A program made the translations under genes and the position numbers. A stretch of DNA of 14,096 nucleotides from Actinobacteria bacterium ATB1 (lineage in GTDB: Bacteria > Actinomycetota > Acidimicrobiia > UBA2766): positions 1 through 14,096 of the forward strand of contig QWHP01000117.1 of NCBI GenBank assembly GCA_021404985.1, given 5' to 3'. A model generated the notes under the pieces. That model saw only the letters and a program-made list of their open reading frames with translations, was not told where the DNA came from and did not search any database. Positions 6,817 through 13,891 of this stretch are shown one piece after another (the first letter of the stretch is position 1; each line of letters begins with the position of its first letter).

Positions 6817-6862
6817 GAGAACTCCGGGTCGGTGGACAGGCGCAGGTTACAGATGCGGGGCA

Positions 6863-6892
6863 TTGGGGTGCAGACAGGGCCACGGTTAGGCT
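6863..6892 (+). promoter_or_regulatory. Probable leaderless promoter of the kinase operon
   Basis: TTGGGG (6863-6868), an 18-bp spacer and TAGGCT (6887-6892, fitting TANNNT) lie just before ATG 6900. The seven-base gap from the -10 box to the ATG would put the transcript start on the start codon, and no Shine-Dalgarno sequence precedes this ATG. The -35 box matches consensus poorly beyond TTG, so confidence is moderate. Confidence 0.45.
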
Positions 6893-6899
6893 CTGGCGG

Positions 6900-8000
6900 A
6901 TGAGCGGGGTCGTAGGGTCGGCGGACCAGGTGGAAGTCGCCTGGCTGGATCGCGCTCTGCGCGAGGCGGGGATTGTTCCTCCCGGTGTCCGGCTCGAGCG
7001 TTTCTCGGCGGAAACCATCGGTACCGGCAAAGTCGGCGAGAACGTCCGGTTCACGCTGACGTGGGAGGGACTCCCGGATCCCGGCGGCGCTCCAGACTGT
7101 GGCCTCCCGCGTTCTGTCATAGGCAAGTTCGCCTCGACGGACCCGACGAGCCGAAAGGCGGGCCTCCTGACGGGCACGTATGTGCGCGAGGTCGGCTTCT
7201 ACCGCCACCTCGCGGGACTGGTGGACATCACGGTCCCGCTCTGCCACTCAGCCGAGATCGACACGGGCTCCGGAGAGTTCGTCCTCATCCTCGAGGATCT
7301 CGCCCCTGCACGCCAGGGTGACCAACTGGCGGGCTGCACTCCCGACGAGGCGGCGCTCGCCGTCGAGGAGCTCGCCGGTCTCCACGCACCCGTATGGGGG
7401 GCGATGGCCCCGACAGGTCACGACTGGTTGATCGAGCGGAGTGCAGGCGGCGGAGCCGCACTCGCCGGTGTCTACACGGCCTTGGTCCCCGGGTTCCTCG
7501 ATCGCTACTCCGCGCGTCTCGAGGCCACTGTCCTCGAAGCAGCGCAGCGGTTCACCCCGTCGGTGCAGCGGTGGCTCAGTGCCGACAGGGAGCCGTTCAC
7601 CCTCCTCCACGGCGACTACAGGCTGGACAACATGCTCTTCGGAACCGAGGATGGCGGCTATCCCCTGGCCGTCGTCGACTGGCAGACCGTGGCGGTCGGG
7701 CCGGGCCTGAGCGACGTCGCCTACTTCCTCGGTGCCGGACTCGACGTCGAGAACAGACGGAAGCACGAGGAGGACCTCTTCGACGTCTACCTCGACGCGA
7801 TGGCGGCCCGTGGCATACACCTCGACCGTGACGAGGCCTGGCTCGTCTACCGCCTGAATGCCTTCGCGGGCCTGCACATGGCAGTCGTCGCATCCCAACT
7901 CGTGGGTCGGGACGAGCGGGGGGACGAGATGTTCTGCGTCATGGCCGAGCGCCACGCGGCGCAGATCGAGGATCTCGACTCCTTCGGACTCGTCGAGTGA
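6900..8000 (+). CDS. APH-fold small-molecule kinase (phosphotransferase / ecdysteroid-kinase-like family)
   Basis: The 366-residue product has the aminoglycoside-phosphotransferase/choline-kinase fold. The N-lobe Lys is in VIGKFAS (Lys76), and its likely Glu partner is in YVREVGFYR (Glu97). The hinge reads FVLILEDL (127-134). The catalytic loop is LLHGDYRLDNML, with Asp239 and Asn244, and the metal-binding Asp260 is in AVVDWQ, followed by GPGLSDVAYFLG. All core residues for ATP-dependent phosphorylation of a hydroxyl group are present. Relatives in mycobacteria and other actinobacteria are widespread and mostly uncharacterised, and many sit among lipid or steroid genes. There is no reason to call it drug resistance. 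The start is ATG 6900 with a promoter directly upstream. The next gene follows after 10 bp, so the two form an operon and probably share a pathway. Confidence 0.88.
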   Translation: MSGVVGSADQVEVAWLDRALREAGIVPPGVRLERFSAETIGTGKVGENVRFTLTWEGLPDPGGAPDCGLPRSVIGKFASTDPTSRKAGLLTGTYVREVGFYRHLAGLVDITVPLCHSAEIDTGSGEFVLILEDLAPARQGDQLAGCTPDEAALAVEELAGLHAPVWGAMAPTGHDWLIERSAGGGAALAGVYTALVPGFLDRYSARLEATVLEAAQRFTPSVQRWLSADREPFTLLHGDYRLDNMLFGTEDGGYPLAVVDWQTVAVGPGLSDVAYFLGAGLDVENRRKHEEDLFDVYLDAMAARGIHLDRDEAWLVYRLNAFAGLHMAVVASQLVGRDERGDEMFCVMAERHAAQIEDLDSFGLVE

Positions 8001-8010
8001 ACGGAGGGAC

Positions 8011-9012
8011 ATGCCGAAGCTGACCGACTTCGACGAGCACCTCGTCCACCAGATACCCGAGCCGTTCCCCAATGTGGCGACCTTCCACGAGCACTGGCGC
8101 GAGAGCTACTTCTTCGTGCTCCACAGGCGGGACAAGCCGGGAGACGTCGTCGTCCTCACGATGGCGACCTACCCCCGTCGGGGGATCCTGGATTCCTTCC
8201 AGATGGGGACAATCGGGGGAAGGCACGTGTTCGCACTCCACACCCGCCCCTACGATGGTGACCCGCACACGCCCGTGGCCGGGCCAGTCCGGATCGAGAT
8301 CGTCGAGCCCTACCGCGAGGTGCGCTTGCGGGTCGATGCCGACGGGTCGTCCTCCCACGTGGGCCTCGACCTCACGTTTCGGGCGCGAACGAGGGCCTAC
8401 GGCCTCCGCAGGGGAACCATGAAGGCCGGGCACGAACTCATCTGGGACCAGGCGCACATGATCCAGTCGGGCGACTACGACGGGTGGTACTCGCTTGCGG
8501 GCGACTCCTATGAGGTCGACGGTTGGTGGGGTCAGAGGGACCACTCTTGGGGGATACGCGATCACCGGCGCTGTCCCTTCTGGATGTGGCTGGCCATCCA
8601 GTTGCCCGACGGCATGTTCGGCGTGTGGTGCTGGGAGCTTGCCAACGGTGCCCGGATCTACACGGACGGCTGCTTCGCGCCGGCCGGCGGTGGCGACCCG
8701 ATTCCCGTCGTCGACTTCCGCCACGACCTCGAGTGGATCGACTCCGATGGGAAGGCGGCGGACTACGGCAGGGATGGGGAAGGCGTGGCGGGCCTGCGCG
8801 GGAGTGTGGACATCACGTTGGCGGGTGGCAAGCAGGTCCGTATCGACGGCGAGGGACGCTGGAGTGCCCCGTACGGACCCTTGGGCGGTGGCCAGAACCA
8901 GATGGAGGTCAGGACGTCTGACGGCCGCGTGGGAATCGGCGTGTACGAGCTCACGGGCGCTCATCACCACCGCTTTTTCCCGGTCCCCCGTGCCGACGAC
9001 CTCCCGACTTGA
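8011..9012 (+). CDS. Lipocalin / CrtC-like (DUF7064-DUF7065-type) protein of unknown function
   Basis: The 333-residue product starts at ATG 8011 with GGAGGG close upstream, 10 bp behind the kinase gene. It has no signal peptide or membrane helix. It is rich in Trp, His and Asp, and predicted mainly beta-strand. The most striking block is GWWGQRDHSWGIRDH (171-185), followed by WMWLAIQLPDGMFGVWCWE (191-209). Such G..G.RDHSWG.RD blocks occur in two-domain calycin-like proteins related to hydroxyneurosporene synthase (CrtC) and AttH, which act on or bind hydrophobic molecules. I assign it there from memory of the motif, not from a search. No catalytic residue is established, although the conserved His/Asp cluster could bind metal or do acid-base chemistry. 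Its pairing with an APH-fold kinase suggests a joint role in modifying a lipid-like alcohol. That role is inferred. Confidence 0.7.
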   Translation: MPKLTDFDEHLVHQIPEPFPNVATFHEHWRESYFFVLHRRDKPGDVVVLTMATYPRRGILDSFQMGTIGGRHVFALHTRPYDGDPHTPVAGPVRIEIVEPYREVRLRVDADGSSSHVGLDLTFRARTRAYGLRRGTMKAGHELIWDQAHMIQSGDYDGWYSLAGDSYEVDGWWGQRDHSWGIRDHRRCPFWMWLAIQLPDGMFGVWCWELANGARIYTDGCFAPAGGGDPIPVVDFRHDLEWIDSDGKAADYGRDGEGVAGLRGSVDITLAGGKQVRIDGEGRWSAPYGPLGGGQNQMEVRTSDGRVGIGVYELTGAHHHRFFPVPRADDLPT

Positions 9013-9047
9013 ATCTCGAGACGGCGGCGAATGGCACGGGCAGCAAG

Positions 9048-9437
9048 TCAGCGTGTCGTCGCCTCGGCCTTGCGGACCTTGGGGCAACTCACCTTGCGGC
9101 TGTCGTCACAGCGCGGGCAACGCCACTCGTCGCCGTCCGGTGAACGCCAGAGCATCGTGCTGCACGTAGGGCAGTACTGCTCACCGCGGGTGCAGTCCCA
9201 GCCCTCGAAACGTGAGCTCGAGAGCGGGCACCCGCGCGCGAAGCACACTGCCCAGTCGGGATCCTCGACGAGCACGTCGACCGGGCAGACCGGGAGGCAG
9301 TCACCACAGTCGTTGCAAAGGAGGGGATCCACCAGGTAGGCGACGCGGAAGTCCGTCCCTTGGCTGATGGCGCCCCGCGGGCACGCGAACTCGCACGCGC
9401 CACAGCCGATGCACTCCGGCAGGACCATGAGGCTCAT
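9048..9437 (-). CDS. Double [4Fe-4S] ferredoxin fused to a C-terminal zinc ribbon
   Basis: The 129-residue product has two complete cluster motifs: C9-x2-C12-x2-C15-x3-C19-P and C41-x2-C44-x2-C47-x3-C51-P. These bind two [4Fe-4S] clusters in the bacterial ferredoxin way, with cysteines crossing between motifs. After residue 60 comes an unusual tail with Cys65, Cys70 and Cys82. A zinc-ribbon or rubredoxin-like pair then follows, C89-P-T-C92 and C107-P-R-C110, with a final Cys118. The tail could bind Zn or a single Fe. The start is ATG 9437; a G-rich stretch (GGGGGGTG) lies about seven bases upstream. It is the third gene of an operon behind a ferritin-like diiron protein, so it probably delivers electrons to that enzyme. 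The electron-donor role is inferred from context. Confidence 0.9.
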   Translation of the reverse strand: MSLMVLPECIGCGACEFACPRGAISQGTDFRVAYLVDPLLCNDCGDCLPVCPVDVLVEDPDWAVCFARGCPLSSSRFEGWDCTRGEQYCPTCSTMLWRSPDGDEWRCPRCDDSRKVSCPKVRKAEATTR

Positions 9438-9460
9438 GTTCTGTCACCCCCCGGTGAATT

Positions 9461-9919
9461 TCACGAGTTCGGTCGCGTGGTCACGGGCATCTCGGTGGGG
9501 ACCTCCGCAGCGAGGTCGAAGACCTCTTGGAGAGTCTGGTTGTAGCGGAAGAAGAGGTCACGTCCCATCGGGTCGTCGGACACGATCCGCAGCGGGATCT
9601 CGGGCAGGCTCAGGGCGTTGAGGGTGTGCGACAGGTCGGCGCCCCCGTTCTCCCTGATGTTGGACACCATCTCGAACCAGACCTGGGCCGGGCCCTCGAG
9701 CGTACAGTCCGCACCCCAGGAGGCCGGGTCGATCTCGCCGTCGCTGATGACGTCGTAGCCTTCCACGCGCAGGCCGAAGTAGCGGTCCCCGTCGGGAAGG
9801 CCGTTGATCCTGCATGCCAGCCGGATGTTCGAGAAACCGAACTCGGCGAGGTCGTCGGCCTTGTCGTTCGCTTGGGCGGCGAGGGCGTCGAACCACTCGC
9901 CGGAGGGGAATTCAGGCAT
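9461..9919 (-). CDS. Small SCP2-like sterol/lipid-binding domain protein
   Basis: The 152-residue cytoplasmic product begins MPEFPSGEWFDALAAQAN and then shows strands (NIRLACRI; RYFGLRVEGYDVI), an ADCTLEGPAQVWFEMV segment (70-85) and a C-terminal helix. The FPS.EWFDAL opening and the D.TL.GPAQVW block resemble SCP2-type sterol-carrier domains, which hold fatty acyl chains or sterols in a hydrophobic tunnel. No catalytic motif is seen. GGGAG lies seven bases before ATG 9919. It is 12 bp downstream of the diiron gene and 23 bp upstream of the ferredoxin gene on the same strand. The arrangement suggests it presents a hydrophobic substrate to the diiron enzyme or binds its product. The SCP2 assignment is by eye; a novel accessory subunit is the main alternative. 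Confidence 0.6.
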   Translation of the reverse strand: MPEFPSGEWFDALAAQANDKADDLAEFGFSNIRLACRINGLPDGDRYFGLRVEGYDVISDGEIDPASWGADCTLEGPAQVWFEMVSNIRENGGADLSHTLNALSLPEIPLRIVSDDPMGRDLFFRYNQTLQEVFDLAAEVPTEMPVTTRPNS

Positions 9920-9931
9920 GACAACACTCCC

Positions 9932-11047
9932 TCAGTTCGTCGCTTGCGCCATGGCGGCTTCGCTCGTGACACCGTGCTCGGCGGGGTCGTAGCCGCCGAT
10001 GATGCCCGGGATCTGGATGCGGGAGCGCCGATCGATCCCGGCGCGGTCACAGCGCTGCAGGTACTCCTCGATGACACGCATCTGGAGCATGTCAGCGGCC
10101 TGACCCCCGAGTGCTGCGGCCTCCTCCTCGCCACCGGCGGCGAGGATCATGAGCGGCTCCACGACCTCGGGGATCGTGAAGAGCGCGGCGAGGATGCGTT
10201 CGCCTTTGTCGAGGTACTCGTGGTACTCGCCTTCCCTGTCGGGGTCGTTGGCCAGCGCGTAGCGCAGGTGCATGGTGCCGTACGCGACGTGGCGTGCCTC
10301 GTCCTGCATACAGAGACGGAAGATCTTCTTCTCCACGGGGCTGGGCGAGAGCAGCTCGCCGGCACGAAACAGCGACAGGACGATGCCCTCGCCGAGGAGA
10401 TGCATGAGGGCTGAGCCCTCCGAGTAGTTGTCGGCGTCGAGGATCAACTTGAGGAACTCCTCGGTCGCCGCCCTCGACCGGCCGAGTCCCGCGCCTTTCG
10501 CGAGGGCACGCTTGCGGAAGACCTCGGTGTGGCGCGACTCGTCCATGATCTGGGTGGCGAGGAACATCTTCGCCTCGACGTAGTCGTGGTTGATCTGCCA
10601 CATCCACTTGGCTGGGAAGTCCGAGGCGATCATCTCAACCTCGGAGAGGACCGTGCACACCTGGCAGAGGGCGTGTTCGAGGTCGGGGTCGATGTCGGGG
10701 ATCTCCGACCACTCGATGTCACGGGTGGCGGACCACTGCCGGCTGACGGCCTCCTCGTAGAGGTCCATGACGTTCTCGGCCCAGACATCGGCACGCTTGT
10801 TCAGCGTGTAGCCCATGTCGGGCATGACGGCCTCGCGCTCCCCGCCACGGGGGGCCATCGTCCTCATCGGTGCTTCCTCGGGGATGTCGCCATAGCGCCC
10901 GACCGCGATGTCCTTCATCGTCAGTCCGATTCGGGACGGCTTGATCTCCTCGCCCACTTCGTGGTTCCAGGAGTGCAACCAGTCGAGGTCGAGCTTGCCC
11001 TCACTCACCCGTGCTGCGTAGTCCCAGTCGATGGTCAGGTCTGCCAT
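9932..11047 (-). CDS. Ferritin-like diiron oxygenase / oxidase
   Basis: The 371-residue, largely helical protein carries a full set of diiron carboxylate ligands. Helix 1 has Glu136 and Glu138 (LSEVEMIASD), of which one is a ligand. Helix 2 has Glu170 and His173 (DESRH), helix 3 has Glu220 (LLGEGIVLS), and helix 4 has Glu250 and His253 (DEARH). Spacings of about 32-34, 50 and 30 fit the acyl-ACP-desaturase/ribonucleotide-reductase-R2 type four-helix bundle. The extra His of AurF N-oxygenases (four residues before the last ExxH) is absent, because Cys246 is there. O2-dependent hydroxylation, desaturation or oxidation is likely, and the substrate is unknown. I chose ATG 11047 (GGGGGA four bases upstream) over an in-frame ATG at 11128. 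It leads an operon with an SCP2-like and a ferredoxin gene. I do not recognise a named enzyme. Confidence 0.85.
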   Translation of the reverse strand: MADLTIDWDYAARVSEGKLDLDWLHSWNHEVGEEIKPSRIGLTMKDIAVGRYGDIPEEAPMRTMAPRGGEREAVMPDMGYTLNKRADVWAENVMDLYEEAVSRQWSATRDIEWSEIPDIDPDLEHALCQVCTVLSEVEMIASDFPAKWMWQINHDYVEAKMFLATQIMDESRHTEVFRKRALAKGAGLGRSRAATEEFLKLILDADNYSEGSALMHLLGEGIVLSLFRAGELLSPSPVEKKIFRLCMQDEARHVAYGTMHLRYALANDPDREGEYHEYLDKGERILAALFTIPEVVEPLMILAAGGEEEAAALGGQAADMLQMRVIEEYLQRCDRAGIDRRSRIQIPGIIGGYDPAEHGVTSEAAMAQATN

Positions 11048-11280
11048 TGCATCCCCCGTACTCGCGTGTGAGGTCGCCGCATAACGACCGTTATCGAACG
11101 TAGCCCGTCCACTATCGCACTCGCGCACACGAGGATCTGAGGGCCGAAAGTCCCGAGGGGTCCCGAACCGCTCGAAATACCCCAGCAGGACCGGGGACTC
11201 CTGTGATGCACGACGCAGCCGATATCAGGTCTGTAACGTGGGGCCGACGCACCCACGAGTCGATTGCTTGGAGTGACGTA
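11048..11280. other. Divergent intergenic region between diiron operon and ppdK
   Basis: These 233 bp hold the promoters of both directions. Besides the 14-bp palindrome, I see TAACGT (11234-11239), which fits TANNNT for ppdK but lacks a clear -35 box. A weak GGGGT...ACCCC pair (11157-11161, 11179-11183) is also present. No small gene with a credible start and ribosome site is visible. Confidence 0.4.
11081..11094. promoter_or_regulatory. Perfect 14-bp palindrome upstream of the diiron operon, candidate operator
   Basis: ATAACG-AC-CGTTAT has exact 6-bp arms. It sits 34 bp before ATG 11047. On the minus strand it is three bases after TACGTT (11102-11097), a possible -10 box, so a bound repressor would cover the transcript start. 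TetR-type regulators use sites of this shape. No regulator gene is adjacent, and the -35 box is unclear. Confidence 0.5.
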
Positions 11281-13890
11281 GTGACCTGGGTTTACGACTT
11301 CGAAGAGGGCAACCGCGACCTGAAGGGGCTTCTCGGGGGCAAGGGCGCGAACCTCGCCGAGATGACCCGTCTCGGGCTGCCGGTCCCACCGGGCTTTACC
11401 GTGACGACGGAGGCGTGCAACCACTATCTCGAGACGGGGTCGTTCCCGGAGGGGCTCTGGGAGGAGGTCCTCTCCCACGTGCGCGGCCTCGAGTCCCGAA
11501 CGGGCAGGCGCTTCGGCGATCCCGGAGACCCACTGCTCGTCTCGGTGCGATCCGGTTCGCCGATCTCGATGCCGGGGATGATGGACACGATCCTCGACCT
11601 CGGACTCAACGGCGCCACCGTGGAAGGACTCGCAGCAGTCACCGGCGACCGGCGGTTCGCCCTCGACTCGTACCGCCGCTTCGTACAGATGTTCGCGACG
11701 ACCGCGCGGGGCCTCGACGGGAACCGTTTCGAGTCCCGGCTATACGAGGCGCGTAGTGACGCAGTGGTGGGGAGCGACTCCGACCTCGACACGGTCGCCC
11801 TCTATGCGGTCGTCGAGGACTTCCTGTCCATCTACGAGGAGCAGGCCGGCGAGCCGTTCCCGGATGATCCCGAGTTGCAGCTCCGGACCGCGATCGAGGC
11901 CGTCTTCAGGTCCTGGGAGGGCAGACCGGCGCGGGAATATCGGGCGCTGAACGACATCCCCGACGACCTCGGAACCGCCGTCAACGTGCAGGCGATGGTC
12001 TTCGGGAATCGCGGTCCGGGCTCGGGAACCGGTGTGGCGTTCACCCGGAACCCCAACACCGGTGAGCGCGACCCGCTCATCGACTTCCTGCCCAACGCGC
12101 AGGGTGAGGACGTCGTCGCCGGGATACGCCGGACCGAAGACGGTGCTGCCTTCGGCGCTGCGTTTCCCGAACAGGCGGGTCGTCTTCGAGACGCCATGAG
12201 GCTTCTCGAAGAGCACGAAGGCGACGCATGTGACCTCGAGTTCACCATCGAGGACGGACGGCTCTGGCTTCTTCAGGTGCGCAGGGCCAAGCGAACGGCT
12301 CTCGCAGCGGTCCGGATCGCGCAGGACCTGGTCCACGAGGGACGCATCTCCGAGGAGGAGGCTCTCCTCCGTGTAACACCCGAGCAGATCGAGCTCCTCC
12401 TCCACCCTCGTTTCGACCCCGACGCGGACTACGAGGTGATCGCGAAGGGAGTGGCGGCTTCCCCGGGTGCAGCGACCGGGATAGCGCTCTTCGACACGGA
12501 CGAGGCCGCGGAGCGCGGGCGCGGGGGAGAGCGGATCATTCTGGTGCGGGAGATGACGAGCCCGGAGGATCTAAAGGGGATGGCAGTCTCACAGGGCATC
12601 CTCACGGCCCAGGGAGGCAACCTTTCCCATGCAGCGATCGTCGCGAAGAGCATGGGCCTTCCGGCCGTGTGCGGTGCCGAGATCGAGATAGACGACCGCG
12701 CCCGAGAGTTCAGGGTCGACGGTGTGACGGTCAGGGAGGGCGACGTCATCTCCATCGACGGCACCATCGGACAGGTCGCGATCGGAGAGGTGCCTGTTGT
12801 CGTCCCCGAGGGTGAGGCGCAGTTCGGCGAGCTCCTCGTGTGGGCGGACAGGAGGGCACGTTTGGTGGTGCGCGCCAACGCCGACTCCGGAGTGGACTGC
12901 AGGAGGGCCCGGGACTTCGGGGCGATGGGCGTGGGGCTGTGCAGAACGGAGCACATGTTCCTCGGCGACAGGTTGCCGGCGTTGCGCCGGTACATCATGT
13001 CGACGGGAACCCAGGAGGCGACTTCCGCCCTTGCCGAGATCCGCGATCAGCAGAGGAATGACTTCGTCGAGATCCTCGAGGCGATGGACGGGCTTCCCGT
13101 CACAATCAGGCTCCTCGACCCACCCCTGCACGAGTTCCTGCCATCCCTGGAAGAGCTCGTCGTTCGCGAGGCCACCGGTGACGCGACCGCCGAGGAACTG
13201 CACGACTTGCCGATCGTGCGCAACCTGCACGAGGAGAACCCGATGCTCGGCTTCCGGGGTTGCAGGCTCGGTGTCGTGCATCCGGACCTCTACGAGATGC
13301 AGGTTGAGGCCGTGGCGGAGGCCGTACTTCAGCGTGTCGCGGATGGCGGCCGACCGAAGGTCGAGATCATGGTGCCCCTCGTCGCCGACGCTGCGGAGCT
13401 CGCGCTCCTCAGGCGCCGGCTCGAGGACACCTGGCGGACCACCCTCTCCCACGGCGAGGTCGAGATGGACGTCGGCATAGGGACGATGATCGAGGTGCCG
13501 CGGGCGGCTCTGGTCGCAGACCGGATCGCCGAGGAGGCGGAGTTCTTCAGCTTCGGTACGAACGACCTCACCCAGATGACGTGGGCGTTCAGCCGGGACG
13601 ACGCGGAGGGTCACTACCTCGCGGACTACATCGAGAAGGGGGTGCTTCGCTTCGACCCCTTCGAGACCCTCGACGTCGACGGCGTCGGTGCGCTCATCGA
13701 GATAGCCGTCGAACGCGGTCGCTCAGTGCGACCGGACCTGGCACTCGGTCTCTGTGGTGAGCATGGGGGTGACCCTGACTCGATCGCCTTCTGTCACGCG
13801 GCCGGCCTCGACTACGTGAGCTGTTCGCCCTTCAGGGTGCCGGCAGCCCGGCTCGCGGCTGCGCAAGTCACTCTCGCTGAGAAGGCCTGA
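11281..13890 (+). CDS. ppdK: Pyruvate, phosphate dikinase
   Basis: The 869-residue product, the normal size for this enzyme, interconverts pyruvate + ATP + phosphate with phosphoenolpyruvate + AMP + pyrophosphate. The N-terminal ATP-grasp part starts WVYDFEEGN and has GGKGANLAEM, VRSGSPISMPGMMDT and the ENDG-like LEFTIEDGRLWLLQ. The swivelling domain has catalytic His450 in GGNLSHAAIVAKSMGLPAVCG. The C-terminal TIM barrel has VTIRLLDPPLHEFLP, ENPMLGFRGCRLG and FFSFGTNDLTQMTWAFSRDDA. Catalytic Cys825 lies in GLCGEHGGDPDSIAFCH, close to YVSCSPFRVP. Oddly, the position two before the His, normally Thr and the target of regulatory kinases, is Leu448. I chose GTG 11281 (GGAG seven bases upstream); the frame stays open to 11203 without support. 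The next gene begins one base after the stop. Cytoplasmic. Confidence 0.97.
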   Translation: MTWVYDFEEGNRDLKGLLGGKGANLAEMTRLGLPVPPGFTVTTEACNHYLETGSFPEGLWEEVLSHVRGLESRTGRRFGDPGDPLLVSVRSGSPISMPGMMDTILDLGLNGATVEGLAAVTGDRRFALDSYRRFVQMFATTARGLDGNRFESRLYEARSDAVVGSDSDLDTVALYAVVEDFLSIYEEQAGEPFPDDPELQLRTAIEAVFRSWEGRPAREYRALNDIPDDLGTAVNVQAMVFGNRGPGSGTGVAFTRNPNTGERDPLIDFLPNAQGEDVVAGIRRTEDGAAFGAAFPEQAGRLRDAMRLLEEHEGDACDLEFTIEDGRLWLLQVRRAKRTALAAVRIAQDLVHEGRISEEEALLRVTPEQIELLLHPRFDPDADYEVIAKGVAASPGAATGIALFDTDEAAERGRGGERIILVREMTSPEDLKGMAVSQGILTAQGGNLSHAAIVAKSMGLPAVCGAEIEIDDRAREFRVDGVTVREGDVISIDGTIGQVAIGEVPVVVPEGEAQFGELLVWADRRARLVVRANADSGVDCRRARDFGAMGVGLCRTEHMFLGDRLPALRRYIMSTGTQEATSALAEIRDQQRNDFVEILEAMDGLPVTIRLLDPPLHEFLPSLEELVVREATGDATAEELHDLPIVRNLHEENPMLGFRGCRLGVVHPDLYEMQVEAVAEAVLQRVADGGRPKVEIMVPLVADAAELALLRRRLEDTWRTTLSHGEVEMDVGIGTMIEVPRAALVADRIAEEAEFFSFGTNDLTQMTWAFSRDDAEGHYLADYIEKGVLRFDPFETLDVDGVGALIEIAVERGRSVRPDLALGLCGEHGGDPDSIAFCHAAGLDYVSCSPFRVPAARLAAAQVTLAEKA

Positions 13891-13891
13891 G

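Noticed and set aside
6900..8000. Kinase as an aminoglycoside-resistance gene
   Set aside because: Only the general APH-fold residues are present. Chromosomal, operonic kinases of this length in actinobacteria are generally not resistance enzymes, and no mobile element is nearby.
9932..11047. Diiron protein as an AurF-type N-oxygenase or true ribonucleotide reductase R2
   Set aside because: The third His ligand of AurF is replaced by Cys246. The first-helix ligand is Glu, there is no neighbouring large-subunit gene, and no R2-type C-terminal tail is seen.
11157..11183. GGGGT...ACCCC inverted pair before ppdK
   Set aside because: Five-base arms with a 17-base gap in G/C-rich sequence are expected by chance.
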